64,000 nucleotides of DNA from UKL13-2 sp038206765 (GTDB taxonomy: Bacteria > Pseudomonadota > Gammaproteobacteria > Burkholderiales > Usitatibacteraceae). A program made the position numbers and the translations under genes. Location of the stretch: the NCBI GenBank assembly GCA_038206765.1, contig JBBRAM010000004.1:62001-126000 (forward strand), in the 5' to 3' direction. The notes under the pieces are model-generated. The model was given only the letters and a program-made list of their open reading frames with translations. It had not been told where the DNA came from and ran no database searches. Shown in pieces: positions 35,001-44,581 of this stretch; within the stretch, counting starts at the first letter, position 1; every line of letters starts with the position of its first letter.

Positions 35001-38000
35001 CTAAGGGTCTATTGCTAGTGTTCCTGTCGGTACGGTTCCCGCATTGTTAATCACAGTTGGTGCTGCCAGCGTTGCTGCGTTCATCAACCAAACGACTAAT
35101 GTGCTGTCGGGTTTCTTGAACACCAAGTCAGTCGTGCTATCGCCATTCAAGTCAGCAACCGCCATCAGCTCCCAAGTTGCATCCGAGTCCGGCAGATCAA
35201 TCTGGCTAACAATCCCAATGCCGTCCATCACCCACAGCTTTAACTGGCCCTTCGCATTACGGAACAGCAGATCCGATTTACCATCTCCTGAGAAATCACC
35301 CAAGCGCACCAGCGTGTAGCCAGCCGGTACAGTGCCAACCAGTTCATTTACAAACTTACGGCCCGGCAATGCAGTAAGACTGCGGATTTGATTGGTCGGG
35401 CTTACATAAATCAGATCAGCCATACCATTGCCGTGCAAGTCAGTAGCACCAACCAAATTCCAGCTTACCGGTGCGCCGCCACGCTGCTTAATCTCATCGA
35501 TGACGCCGTCCTTCATGAACCACACAAACACCACACCGTTATCATCCGGGTTTGGGCTTGGATTGGCCGGTGTGCTGTTGAAGCGCCATACGATATCGGT
35601 TCTGCCATCGCCGTCCAGATCGGCAATCGCTTCAACGACCCAGCCCGGCTTCACGTTGCGAACAAAGGGACGCGAATCGACAAAGCCATCGAAGTTAATC
35701 CAGAGCTGCACGCCACCGGTCTTGATGTCTTGCAACGCAAGATCAGACTTGCCGCGAGCGCCGAAATCACCAATACCGAGTATGCGATTGGCTATGCCAC
35801 CATCTGCTGTCGGCCTGAACAAGATTTGTTTGCTCACCGTATCGTACTGACCGACGTACGAAGTTCCATTGGTGGCAGGCGTATTGCCGCGGACCAATAC
35901 TTCGCCGCGACCATCACCATCAACGTCGATTTGGCCACGGCGTGACAGTAGTGAGTAGGGTTGTACGAAGGCAGGTGCCGTCGGTGCGCTGGCACCCACA
36001 CTATTGTTAGCGGTGGCGGTACAGCTCATCAAAATCCCAGTTGGCAAACCCGTCAAGACAAGGGGTGATCCGCTGCCCGAGATAGTAGTGACATCGCCGG
36101 GCGAGTTGCTGATCGTGACCGTTTCACAGCGCAAAGTGTAGTCCGTCACAGCTGGGACTGCGGTTAAACCGCCAGCAGGGACTGCCGGTGGCAAAAAGCT
36201 ACAACTCAGCTTGGCAACGCCTGCGGTACAAGCAAACGCCTGTGGGATACCTGGTACGCCCGGCACGACTTGGAATGATGCGGACGTCGTTGCGCTGCTA
36301 AATTGCGCGTTGCCAACAACATCGGCGTTGACTGAGCAGGTGCCCAACTGACCCGTTAATGTCACTGTGCCGCCAGCGGTGATAGCACAGATAGTTGGCG
36401 TAAGGCCCGTAAAGGTCGCCGCGATGCCAGACGAACCAGTAATGGCAATCGAGAACGGCGCATCGGATGCAAGGTGATTCAGCAATGGTCCGAGCGTGAG
36501 CGTTTGTTGTGTCAACAAGGGCGCGGTAAAGACCACGGCCGCGGGGACTTGCGCTGCCGCTGCAAAAGCGGCGTTACCGGCTTGATCGGCCGTGAGGTTA
36601 CAAGTGCCTGCGGTGAGCATCGTCACGGTAGCACCTGATACCGTACAAACGGCTGGTGTTGTGCTCGCAAAAACGACTGCATTGCCAGACGCGCCGCCTG
36701 TCGCTGATAACGTAAAGGTGCTATTGGCAGCGAACGTAATTGGCGTGGCTGGATTGAAATTGGTAATCGCTTGTGGTGTCAATGCGGCTGACAGAATGAC
36801 GCTAGCGGGGACCTGGTTTGCTGGGAAAAAGCCATTACCAGCAGCTTGATTGGCAGTGAGAGTACACGTGCCAGCGGCCAACATCGTCACTATTGCCGTG
36901 CCGGGCGTTACGGTGCAGAAGTTTGGTGAAAGACTTCCAAAGACGACGGGGCTACCTGAAGCGCCACCGGTTGCTGATAAGGTAAAAGTGCCATTAGCAA
37001 CAAATGCAATCGGCGTAGCAGGGCTGAATCCGGTGATTGTCTGCACAATGCCGGTATCGAATGCAGCGAGAGCTTGGGTTGCTGCGGCAAACGAAGCATT
37101 CCCCGCTTGATTCGCGGTGAGATTGCAGGTTCCCGGTGTAAGCATCGTGACAGTAGCACCGGCAACCGTACAGACAGCGGGTGAGTTGCTGGCATACACA
37201 ATCGGATTGCCCGAAGCGCCACCCGTTGCGATTAGTGTCAAGGTTGCGTTCGCAACAAAGGCAAATGTTGAGCCTGCCGGAATGGTCGTGCTCGTAAAAC
37301 CGGTGATCGCTTGTGGCGTTACTGTGTTGGATATCACAACGATTTTCGATACGGGTTGCGCCGGGAAATAATTCGCATTGCCGGCCTGATTAGCAGTGAG
37401 AGTACATTGGCCGACTGACAACATGGTTACTATTGCCGTCCCTGGCGCAACGGAGCAGAAGAGTGGCGACAAACTTCCAAAGACGATAGGGTTGCCTGAG
37501 GCGCCACCGGTTGCCGATAACGTAAAAGTGCCATTGGCAACATAGGCGACCGGCGAACCAGGGTTGAAACCGGTGATTGGTTGCACAATGCCGGTGGTGA
37601 AAGTCGCGATTGCTTGCGGTGCGGCTGCAAACGTGGCGTTGCCTGCTTGATTCGCGGTGAGATTGCAGGTTCCCGGTGTAAGCATCGTGACAGTAGCACC
37701 GGCAACCGTACAGACAGCGGGTGAGTTGCTGGCATACACAATCGGATTGCCCGAAGCGCCGCCCGTAGCCGTGAGATTGACGGTGGTGTTAGCAACAAAC
37801 GCGAAGGTAAAGCCACTAAAGCCGGTGATCGCTTGTGGTGTTAACGCTGCAAAAGTATAGAGCTCAGCACTCGCTAACGGAATGCTGCTGCCGTACCCAC
37901 CCGCTACCAGCACAGTGCCATTCGCCAGCAACGCAGTCGCAGGGCTCTGACGTCCGGCTGTCAATACACTAGTATTGCTCCAGGCGTCGGTGGCGGGATC

Positions 38001-39005
38001 GTATAGCTCCGCGCTCGAAAGTGCGCCGGTACCACTTGAACCACCGATCGCCAGTACTTGACCGTTGGGCAGCAACACAGCCGTATGCGTAAGCCGCATT
38101 GTCAGCATTGCACCTGCACTGCTCCAAGTATTAGTGCTCGGGTCATACAAGTCCGCAGAATTAACCGCATTGGTACCGTTATAACCGCCCGCAACCAATA
38201 CCTTGCCATTGCTGAGTAAGGTGGCAGTATGACTGCTTCGGTTCGATGACATCAACCCTGCCGAGCTCCAAGTGTTTGTGGCCTGGTCATATAGTTCAGC
38301 AGAATTGACCGTGCCGATCCCGCCGCCGCCATACCCTCCAGCGACCAATACTTTCCCGTTGCCGAGCAATGTGGCGGTGTGATTAGTTCGCGTGGCCGAC
38401 ATAGAAGTGGCCAAATTCCACGTGTTTGTTGCCGGGTCATATAGTTCTGCGCTGGACAAAAAGGCGTTAAAGCCTGTTCCGCCGGTGATAAGCAATTTGC
38501 CATTGTTCAAAAGTGTGGCAGTAGCGTAGGCGCGCCCTGTATTCAACACGCCCGCAGCATTCCAAAAACCGCTGGCAGGGTTGTATATTTGTGCAACCGT
38601 AGCGAAACCGTTGTTAGCAAACCCGCCGGCTACTAAAACGCGGCCATTCTGCATCAACGTGGCCGTGTGGCTGTAACGTGGTACAACAAATGAGCCAGCC
38701 GCAGTCCAGAGATTGGTCGCGGGATCCCATAATTCTGCGGTGGCATATAGCACGCTGCCATCGTCGCCGCCCGCGACCAACACTTGGCCATTTGGGAGCG
38801 TGGTTGCTGTGGCATCGGCTCGAATTGCCGCTAGGTTGCCAGCCGCAGTCCATTGAGCGGATGCACAAGTGGCGTTCATTAATAGTCCTAGTGACAAAAA
38901 GAAGCCGACCGCCTTGCTGGATTTGCTAAATTGCTTGTCGAGCGCAACGGATGATAAAGCCGTCGCTATGATGCTTAATGCGTGCTGGATGGATTTATGA
39001 AACAT
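35001..39005 (-). CDS. Giant exported protein with kelch-like, Ig-like, FN3 and FG-GAP repeats
   Basis: 1334 residues. An N-terminal hydrophobic segment ends near CASA-QW (about 51). About seven kelch-type repeats follow (about 52-385, each with TATLLxNGKVLVAGG and SAELYDPATNxW), likely one beta-propeller. Five to six Ig-like repeats of about 90 residues follow (ITGF-x-P, LxATGGASGNP, CTVxGATVTMLTPGTC; about 390-850), then an FN3-like domain (about 920-1010) and FG-GAP/VCBS repeats (about 1030-1330, VDGDGRGEVLVRG, LDGDGRTDIVWRF) that probably bind calcium. No anchor is visible. Likely a secreted or surface adhesin-type protein. It is read from promoter P8. Confidence 0.85.
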   Translation of the reverse strand: MFHKSIQHALSIIATALSSVALDKQFSKSSKAVGFFLSLGLLMNATCASAQWTAAGNLAAIRADATATTLPNGQVLVAGGDDGSVLYATAELWDPATNLWTAAGSFVVPRYSHTATLMQNGRVLVAGGFANNGFATVAQIYNPASGFWNAAGVLNTGRAYATATLLNNGKLLITGGTGFNAFLSSAELYDPATNTWNLATSMSATRTNHTATLLGNGKVLVAGGYGGGGIGTVNSAELYDQATNTWSSAGLMSSNRSSHTATLLSNGKVLVAGGYNGTNAVNSADLYDPSTNTWSSAGAMLTMRLTHTAVLLPNGQVLAIGGSSGTGALSSAELYDPATDAWSNTSVLTAGRQSPATALLANGTVLVAGGYGSSIPLASAELYTFAALTPQAITGFSGFTFAFVANTTVNLTATGGASGNPIVYASNSPAVCTVAGATVTMLTPGTCNLTANQAGNATFAAAPQAIATFTTGIVQPITGFNPGSPVAYVANGTFTLSATGGASGNPIVFGSLSPLFCSVAPGTAIVTMLSVGQCTLTANQAGNANYFPAQPVSKIVVISNTVTPQAITGFTSTTIPAGSTFAFVANATLTLIATGGASGNPIVYASNSPAVCTVAGATVTMLTPGTCNLTANQAGNASFAAATQALAAFDTGIVQTITGFSPATPIAFVANGTFTLSATGGASGSPVVFGSLSPNFCTVTPGTAIVTMLAAGTCTLTANQAAGNGFFPANQVPASVILSAALTPQAITNFNPATPITFAANSTFTLSATGGASGNAVVFASTTPAVCTVSGATVTMLTAGTCNLTADQAGNAAFAAAAQVPAAVVFTAPLLTQQTLTLGPLLNHLASDAPFSIAITGSSGIAATFTGLTPTICAITAGGTVTLTGQLGTCSVNADVVGNAQFSSATTSASFQVVPGVPGIPQAFACTAGVAKLSCSFLPPAVPAGGLTAVPAVTDYTLRCETVTISNSPGDVTTISGSGSPLVLTGLPTGILMSCTATANNSVGASAPTAPAFVQPYSLLSRRGQIDVDGDGRGEVLVRGNTPATNGTSYVGQYDTVSKQILFRPTADGGIANRILGIGDFGARGKSDLALQDIKTGGVQLWINFDGFVDSRPFVRNVKPGWVVEAIADLDGDGRTDIVWRFNSTPANPSPNPDDNGVVFVWFMKDGVIDEIKQRGGAPVSWNLVGATDLHGNGMADLIYVSPTNQIRSLTALPGRKFVNELVGTVPAGYTLVRLGDFSGDGKSDLLFRNAKGQLKLWVMDGIGIVSQIDLPDSDATWELMAVADLNGDSTTDLVFKKPDSTLVVWLMNAATLAAPTVINNAGTVPTGTLAIDP
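37105..37220 (-). repeat. 116-bp exact direct repeat, copy 1
   Basis: Identical, base for base, to 37645-37760, in register with the protein repeat of the kelch/FG-GAP gene. The two copies are 540 bp apart (two repeat units). Confidence 0.85.
37645..37760 (-). repeat. 116-bp exact direct repeat, copy 2
   Basis: Second copy of the repeat at 37105-37220. Identity in DNA while neighbouring units differ points to recent duplication or gene conversion; recombination would delete two domains in frame. Confidence 0.85.
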
Positions 39006-39173
39006 GATGACCCTTTACAAATGTTGTTTGAAATCGCAGTAGCTTATAGTTGGCGCAATAGACAGTTTGGCCAAGATGAAACTAATCAGGCGGGCGAACC
39101 TGCCGTTGGCTATGAGCGTTGGCGATAGACAAAAGTAGTGTTCTAGACGCTTTAAAAGACCATGCGCAAACTT

Positions 39174-39201
39174 AGTCGCGGGCCAAGCGCTGGCGGTTCA
39201 A
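39174..39201 (-). promoter_or_regulatory. ECF-type promoter motif P8 (kelch/FG-GAP gene)
   Basis: TTGAACC-N16-CGACTAA on the minus strand, exact consensus; the -10 ends 169 bp before the ATG at 39005, the longest leader of the set. Confidence 0.75.
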
Positions 39202-39433
39202 TTTTTTTATCGAACGATCAATCGCGCGCGGCGCTTCAATCTTGACGAGAAAAGGCAGATGGATTTTTCGTCGGCTCAAGGCCGCATGTGCCAATGAGGA
39301 ACAGCTACAGCAGGCCATTGGGCGCATTGATACCACTAAGTCAGCGGAAAAATGCCCCGAAAGAAATGCCCTCCGGTGCGCAGGTTAAGAGTGCACTAGC
39401 TAAGCGGACCTTTATCAGTTGCCATCGCAGTCA
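39202..39433. other. Intergenic region before the globin gene stop
   Basis: I see no gene, motif or terminator that I can support here. Confidence 0.4.
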
Positions 39434-39868
39434 TTAAACTGAGGCGACAAGCTTGTGGTTTGCCGCGGACTTCATCGTATTGGCGATGACGCCGTAGACT
39501 TCAGTCCAGGCAGCTTTGACGGCAGGCGTAAATTCTTCACCTAAGCCTTGCCCCAGCGTCTCAATCAGTGCGGCACCAACTGTTTCGTAATGCCGATCTT
39601 CCACGCCATAGCCCGCATGGCGCTTGCCAAGCGATTCTAGGATTGGCACAAGGGTGGGCAAGTCGTCTAGTTTGTTGACAGCTGCGCCGATCATTTGCAT
39701 CAACCGCAAGCCTTGCGTAATCATATTGCCGTTGAATAAGGGGCGAAGGCTTGGGTCTGCCAAAAACAAATTTTTATAAAAAAGCGGAGCAGCGGTAGCA
39801 GAAATAAGTGACACTTCTTTCCATGATTCTTGTACCAGCGTGATCGTTTCTTGTTTCATGTGTGGCAT
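39434..39868 (-). CDS. Single-domain bacterial globin (Vitreoscilla haemoglobin-like)
   Basis: 144 residues, the usual size for a one-domain globin. The frame aligns with bacterial haemoglobin: LVQESWKEV (helix A), FYKNLFLADPSLRPLF (B-C), GKRHAGYGVEDRHYETV with the proximal His in KRHAGYG (F8) and LGEEFTPAVKAAWTEVYGVI (G-H). No FAD/NAD reductase domain follows, so it is not a flavohaemoglobin. Likely binds O2 or detoxifies NO in the cytoplasm. The start is Met1 or Met4 (39859). No ECF-type promoter is seen. Confidence 0.9.
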   Translation of the reverse strand: MPHMKQETITLVQESWKEVSLISATAAPLFYKNLFLADPSLRPLFNGNMITQGLRLMQMIGAAVNKLDDLPTLVPILESLGKRHAGYGVEDRHYETVGAALIETLGQGLGEEFTPAVKAAWTEVYGVIANTMKSAANHKLVASV

Positions 39869-40419
39869 CCCATTTGCTTAAGTAAAAATATTTCTTCTTG
39901 AAATTGATGGTGTGGTGACGTTGAAACTGCGAAGCCCGCACCGTGTTGCCTATTGCAGTTACCGATTGGAGTCAGTAGGAGCCACTTTTTAATTGCCCGC
40001 GGCGCTTATTGGATGCCCTTTAGCCGCATGCGGGTAGGGGTAGGCGGCCATGGCGTCGAATGCGTTACTTTTTAAACTATCACTATATTTATGGCGATAG
40101 CGAGCTTTGAAACGCATCAAAGATGCGATTGCCAAGGCAAGTTTTGACGTTGAATAGGAGCGGGTACGGTTTGAGTGATTTGGAGCGTGCATAGATTTTC
40201 TTTGTAAACGGTATTAAGAGTGGATAGGATTTAGGTAGAGCTTGGGCAGGCCTTAGCCATCACCAAGCAGTCATCACTAGGCAGTTTCATTGGGTCGCAC
40301 CGAGTGCCGCATTGGTTCAATGTAAATTCGGCACAAATGTGAGGCAAATTGGCTTCCGCTACGGCCACCCCATTGATCGGGCATGATGAAGTTTTAAGGG
40401 ACCGGCCGAACTTTTTACT

Positions 40420-40441
40420 CTCTCCCCGTTTCGGGGGAGAG
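40420..40441. repeat. CTCTCCCC...GGGGAGAG palindromic element
   Basis: An 8-bp perfect stem with a GTTTCG loop, followed by GTGGGGTGG. Elements of this look occur often between genes in proteobacteria; its role is unknown and only one copy is seen here. Confidence 0.5.
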
Positions 40442-40514
40442 GTGGGGTGGATGGAAACACGTCAGTCCATTTGGGGCCAGCTCAATAGCCTTCGGGTAGC
40501 AGCGCTTCGCAAAA

Positions 40515-40553
40515 TGAAAAATAAAAAGGGTTGGCCACGACGGTGACCAACCC
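40515..40553 (-). terminator. Terminator of the exported protein gene at 40692
   Basis: On the minus strand GGGTTGG pairs with CCAACCC and is followed by a T-rich tail (TTTTTATTTTTCATTTT). Confidence 0.75.
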
Positions 40554-40691
40554 TATTATTTACTGCACCTACTACACCTCACTACACTCAAGCTTTTTGA
40601 TGCTTCATGAACAATGCTTCATGCACAATGCTGAACGCACAACACTAAATTGTAGCGTTGGCAGGCACCGATCAGTCTCGGCAAATTCGGA

Positions 40692-41450
40692 TCATTTCAC
40701 AATAATTGCCGCACTGGTCGCACTACCTTTGCAGCCATCGTATCCAACGGCGGTATAGGTGTACGTACCGGGTTTGTCGGCTGATGGCTTACTGAATGTC
40801 AACGTCATTGGGAATTGGCTTTGCGCTGAACTCTCGAACGGCATGTTCGGCGTGGCCACAGGCGGCGCCTCCGCGCGCGCATAGGTGACGTGATATTTGC
40901 AATAGCCAGTACCGTCAATCTTAAAAATTACCTTGCCAGCGGGTGCAGTATCGGGACTGATGCTAATGGCAGTTAGCGTTGGTAGCGGTGGCGCGAGGGT
41001 TGCGCCGGGTCCGGTTGGCTGGTCGGGTTTGGTTAGGGTAACAGTGGGGACAATGACTGGAGCTCCAGCGGTATTGTCCATCACTTTTTTCACTTTAATA
41101 GTGGCCGAAACCGGACGGCCACCCGCACTTTTACAATTGCCAAGCGGGGTAACTGTCATTGTGTAGAAATGAAAATTTTCGTTTGCGCCAACCTTATACT
41201 GCGGGTTCACACTGGCCTTTAGTGGGAGCTGATATTTATTATTGCTTGCGAAGCCATTGCCGAGATCCAAGTGAAACTCACAAAGGCCTTTCCCCGTGCC
41301 TTCTACGGTGTAATAAAGACCCTCCCCTACAAAAAGTTCTGCCGGTGCTTTCAAGCCGGTCACGGTAGGGTTGGCTGCTGCGGTGATCGCGGCTCCTGTT
41401 GCCGTGATGCACATGACTGCCAAGGCTATTTTTTTCAATTGAGTGTTCAT
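40692..41450 (-). CDS. Secreted Cys-paired Ig-like protein C (two domains)
   Basis: 252 residues from ATG 41450 (AAAGGAAACCACC before the ATG); the longer frame is ignored. Signal peptide ends near ITAAA (about 25). Two Ig-like domains (about 28-125 and 150-250) each carry the pattern VEGTGKGLCEFHLDLG or IDGTGYCKYHVTY, and a later Cys in GNCKSAG or GCKGSA, giving one predicted disulfide per domain. Close in plan to the proteins at 50762 and 51842. No ECF-type motif is found before this gene or the one upstream, making it the exception in the family. Function unknown. Confidence 0.78.
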   Translation of the reverse strand: MNTQLKKIALAVMCITATGAAITAAANPTVTGLKAPAELFVGEGLYYTVEGTGKGLCEFHLDLGNGFASNNKYQLPLKASVNPQYKVGANENFHFYTMTVTPLGNCKSAGGRPVSATIKVKKVMDNTAGAPVIVPTVTLTKPDQPTGPGATLAPPLPTLTAISISPDTAPAGKVIFKIDGTGYCKYHVTYARAEAPPVATPNMPFESSAQSQFPMTLTFSKPSADKPGTYTYTAVGYDGCKGSATSAAIIVK

Positions 41451-41478
41451 GGTGGTTTCCTTTGGCGTTAATAATTCG

Positions 41479-41922
41479 TTATTTGGTCGCCTCAACCGCG
41501 CCAACTTTTGACGTGTCGAGTTTTATTGTCTTGTCGCTTCCAGCCTTGTTGGCATCATGGACAGCAGGCAGCAAGACCTTTGTGTCGGAAGATTTTTCGG
41601 TTTTAAATCCCGGTGGAATACCAGTCGCTTTATCCACTGCGCCGCTTTTAAAACCCGGCGGAATTCCTGTTGCTTTGTTTGCTGCACCAGTCTTATCTGA
41701 CTGCGGGTTGTGCTGGCCTTTCACCCCTTTATCGGCTGGCGGGTTATGTGCGCCTCTATCGGCCGGCGGGTTATGTGCGCCTTTCACAACGGTCTGCGCT
41801 TTGCCTGGTGGGTCGGGCTGAGGGTTGAAATCTTCAGCTGTAGCGCTGCCAGCGGAGAGTGCTAGTGCGGCTGAAAATCCAGCGGCGATAAGTGTGGATT
41901 GCAGGCGGGTAGTCGTTTTCAT
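41479..41922 (-). CDS. Small exported repeat protein with NPQPDPPG motif
   Basis: 147 residues from ATG 41922 (AAAGGA 8 nt upstream). Signal peptide ends near ATA-ED (about 29). The mature protein starts FNPQPDPPGK, then has imperfect repeats HNPPAD-[RK]-G/ QHNPQSDKT and KATGIPPGFK twice. Low-complexity, Lys/Pro-rich, no Cys, so probably extended. It lies 28 bp before protein C on the same strand and may be cotranscribed with it. I recall FNPQPDPPG-like motifs in scattered bacterial hypotheticals but know no function. Confidence 0.68.
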   Translation of the reverse strand: MKTTTRLQSTLIAAGFSAALALSAGSATAEDFNPQPDPPGKAQTVVKGAHNPPADRGAHNPPADKGVKGQHNPQSDKTGAANKATGIPPGFKSGAVDKATGIPPGFKTEKSSDTKVLLPAVHDANKAGSDKTIKLDTSKVGAVEATK

Positions 41923-42051
41923 TTGCATGTTCCTTTGAGTTGGGTTTAATTAAACGTGTTGGTTACAAATTCGATTTCTAAAACGAGCTTCTGTTGCTAA
42001 TAGGTTGGTGTTTGCTGCTTTTTGTTAACGAATCGCGATTGATGAAAATGC

Positions 42052-43572
42052 CTATTTATTGACAGCCGGTAATTTTGGGTCGTCTCGAACCGTGATCGTT
42101 TTGGTCACGCTGCCACTACATGGGCCGCCTGGGCCAGGCGCACCCGTGAGAGTGACTACTACAATGGTTTCGTTATCGGGATAGACATTGAGTCGGGGTT
42201 GCGCAAAAGAATCAACACCCGATATCGTCTCGCTGGGTGTGGCGGTGTTGTAGACAACCAAATGCTTTGTTTGCTGGCCTTTGAACGCTTGCGTAACCGT
42301 ATAGCTACAGGTTGCGCCACTAGCAAACACGGGGACAATTCTTAAAAAACCTTTGTCATGCGGCGGGGAGAAAATGCTAGTGCAGTTTTCACAGAAGCGA
42401 CCGCCCATATCCTCACCCCCCGGACTGGTATGTCCGTGCTCAGATACAGCGTTATAGTGATAGGCGAACGCCTTGAGCTTTACATCCTTGATCGCACCGG
42501 GGTCTTGGAAGAGTTTGAATTTTTTATTCGCCTCGCCGATGCAGCTTTGGTTAGCTTTCATGTCATCAGCAGCAGTGGATTTAGCGTGCAAAGTGTAATC
42601 GCCGAGGGGGAAAGCGGACAGTGCGCCTGCGGGAAGGGTTTGCAAGGTGTCGAAGGTGTTGCCGGTTGTGAGCAGTTTGCCTTTTCCTTGGCTATCAACC
42701 AAAAAGAGCGACCATCCGCATTGGAGTGCCGGGTCAGAAATATTGATCAAATTGCCGCCAACCGAGAAAGTGATCGCCTCATCGATGTGAGCAGCACCCT
42801 CTTTTAAACTGGTTTGGGATTTAACGTATAGCCCCGTTATCGTTGGCGTTTTTGGTTTGCTGATGCCGATGCTAAGTTTGATCCGCGTTTTAAGATTTAC
42901 CTCTGCCGTACCGCCGCACGCGACCGCGCCGTGACCCCAGGCCAACATTTTGTAGTCGTCCGCTTTGTGTGGAAATTTTATTTTGACCGTGGTCGGGAAG
43001 CTAGCTACGCTAACGTCCAATATTTTTGGGTCTTGTTGGTTGTGCGGGTACACCTGCAACGTACATGCCTTGCCCTCCCCATTGATGGTGAATGGCACTT
43101 CAACACCTTCAGTTGTTTCACTGACGACACTTGGCGATGGTGTGGTAATCGAGGTAATTTTCCCGGCTTCCATCGGCTTAATCACGGTGGTTGAAGTTTG
43201 TTGACCTAAGCAAGCGACATAACCGCCCCATGCCTGGCCACTGACAGTGACCGAATAAGTGCCCGGCAAATGGTAACTCCGCTCTTCTGTCAATAAGTTG
43301 GGCGTGGTTGATTTGGTCAGGGTGTAATTTTTTGCTGGTGTGCGGTCGCTGAACTCCATGCGGATGCCGCAACTGGCGGTTTCGTTATTGAAGTACTTCA
43401 CCGGGAAGAGATGCTTGACCACCACCACTTGGTTCGGCGAAGTCAGCGTGGTCATCGCCGGCACCGCTGAATTGTCGAGCAGCGTGGCGGCATGGGCGGT
43501 CCCCGTTACGCCTGCTATGGCTAGTAATGCGACGGTTACGTTAGCAATAGTTTTCAGTGTTGGCAATGTCAT
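42052..43572 (-). CDS. Secreted Cys-paired multi-domain protein D
   Basis: 506 residues with AGGAGCC upstream. Signal peptide ends near THA-AT (about 29). About four Ig-like segments: 45-135 (CGIRMEF, CLGQQT), 140-235 (INGEGKACTLQVY, ACGGTA), 245-355, and a C-terminal one (about 370-500) with SGATCSYTVTQAF and an extra CENCTS pair. The third matches domain 2 of proteins A and B: QCGWSLFLVDSQGKG, YTLHAKSTAADD, QSCIGEANKK. So families on the two strands share a module. Read from promoter P9. Confidence 0.82.
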   Translation of the reverse strand: MTLPTLKTIANVTVALLAIAGVTGTAHAATLLDNSAVPAMTTLTSPNQVVVVKHLFPVKYFNNETASCGIRMEFSDRTPAKNYTLTKSTTPNLLTEERSYHLPGTYSVTVSGQAWGGYVACLGQQTSTTVIKPMEAGKITSITTPSPSVVSETTEGVEVPFTINGEGKACTLQVYPHNQQDPKILDVSVASFPTTVKIKFPHKADDYKMLAWGHGAVACGGTAEVNLKTRIKLSIGISKPKTPTITGLYVKSQTSLKEGAAHIDEAITFSVGGNLINISDPALQCGWSLFLVDSQGKGKLLTTGNTFDTLQTLPAGALSAFPLGDYTLHAKSTAADDMKANQSCIGEANKKFKLFQDPGAIKDVKLKAFAYHYNAVSEHGHTSPGGEDMGGRFCENCTSIFSPPHDKGFLRIVPVFASGATCSYTVTQAFKGQQTKHLVVYNTATPSETISGVDSFAQPRLNVYPDNETIVVVTLTGAPGPGGPCSGSVTKTITVRDDPKLPAVNK

Positions 43573-43650
43573 GATGGCTCCTGGGCCGATTGTGTTGTGT
43601 GGCCGACAATTCAGTGTTTTTGGGCTGTATGGCGCTAGAAAGTAACCTTG

Positions 43651-43678
43651 AGTCGCATGACGTGGCGCGTCGGTTCAA
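43651..43678 (-). promoter_or_regulatory. ECF-type promoter motif P9
   Basis: TTGAACC-N16-CGACTCA on the minus strand, exact consensus; the -10 ends 79 bp before the ATG at 43572. Confidence 0.8.
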
Positions 43679-43785
43679 TAGTTCATTGGATTGTTAGACT
43701 ATTGGAATATTGGCATTGGGGTTTGCGGCTTGTGATTTGATGTCGTTGTAGATGTAGTGATCGGCAATGCTCCTGTACCGCCCAA

Positions 43786-43821
43786 TAAAAAAACGCCGCA
43801 AGCGTTGGGCTTGCGGCGTTT
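43786..43821 (-). terminator. Terminator of protein E gene
   Basis: On the minus strand AAACGCCGCAAGC / GCTTGCGGCGTTT (13 bp, 5-nt loop) is followed by a T-run. Confidence 0.88.
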
Positions 43822-43923
43822 CTGAAAACTGTAGTATTGCCGATACAAAAATGACGATACAAAACACTTTATCAACGGCGTTGCGAGTTCATAGATGAAC
43901 CAACAATGCGTTGTTTCTGAATG

Positions 43924-44439
43924 CTACGGCTTTGGCAAAAACATAAAATCGGCATGAACCTCTCCAGAGCAAGTGTTGGTTGGTGTATTTTTTGCGCGAA
44001 CGGTGACGCGAAATGAACCGCTTTTGACTTGTATCCCATTCAGTTCCAGCGTGCCGAAGCCAAAGGTAGCGTCTAAAACGGGCAGTGTTGCATTATAGGA
44101 ATTCAATATAGGCAAATCCAACATGGGCCATAGTGGCACCGCTGGCTTGCCTGAATCGTTTGTCTGAAGCTGATATTCCAAATGACAATTTTGGATTGGC
44201 TTGTTCCCAGAAAGGCTGTATTTAACATTGACTGGATTCGTCCACGGGATGTTGGTTTCCTTCAGCGTCAAACTGGTCAGGTTCACCTTGGTTGAAACGG
44301 ACATGCCCTGATTTAATTTCGGGTCAACCGGTGTTCTAGTATTCGGTGGTGCCGTTCCCGCGAAACTTACGTTTGGCGCTGCGGTTGCTAATACGGATGC
44401 AACAGCAATTGCGGTGGCTAAGGATTTGATAAGACGCAT
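43924..44439 (-). CDS. Secreted Cys-paired protein E (C-terminal module of set B)
   Basis: 171 residues from ATG 44439 (GGAGAATTCCC before the ATG). Signal peptide ends near SFA-GT (about 27). One module (about 50-171) with NKPIQNCHLEYQL, LNGIQVKSGSFRVTVRAKN and NTCSGEVHADFMFLPKP. This module is nearly repeated at the C-terminus of the protein at 46746, down to the same last ten residues apart from one. Two Cys, one predicted disulfide. Function unknown. Promoter P10 and terminator make it a single-gene unit. Confidence 0.78.
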   Translation of the reverse strand: MRLIKSLATAIAVASVLATAAPNVSFAGTAPPNTRTPVDPKLNQGMSVSTKVNLTSLTLKETNIPWTNPVNVKYSLSGNKPIQNCHLEYQLQTNDSGKPAVPLWPMLDLPILNSYNATLPVLDATFGFGTLELNGIQVKSGSFRVTVRAKNTPTNTCSGEVHADFMFLPKP

Positions 44440-44543
44440 GGGAATTCTCCAATTGGTTAAGTGTTGCTGGCTGTCGGGATTTATGAATTCGGGAGAGTGC
44501 AAAATGCCGTTGAATTTTCTGGCTGCGTGCGCTGATTAGCTTT

Positions 44544-44571
44544 AGTCGTCTTGGTTGCTCCCCCGGTTCAA
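44544..44571 (-). promoter_or_regulatory. ECF-type promoter motif P10
   Basis: TTGAACC-N16-CGACTAA on the minus strand, exact consensus; the -10 ends 105 bp before the ATG at 44439. Confidence 0.8.
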
Positions 44572-44581
44572 TATTGAGTCG

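Larger units (their letters stand above)
39869..40691. other. Long intergenic region with a hairpin and a terminator
   Basis: About 820 bp. It contains the CTCTCCCC/GGGGAGAG palindrome at 40420-40441 and a terminator at 40515-40553 (both listed). I find no credible gene; frames on both strands are short and lack ribosome sites. Confidence 0.5.

Noticed and set aside
36592..37860. Long + strand frames across the kelch/FG-GAP gene
   Set aside because: They are antisense images of repeated, Ala/Val-coding DNA in the real minus-strand gene; no ribosome sites.
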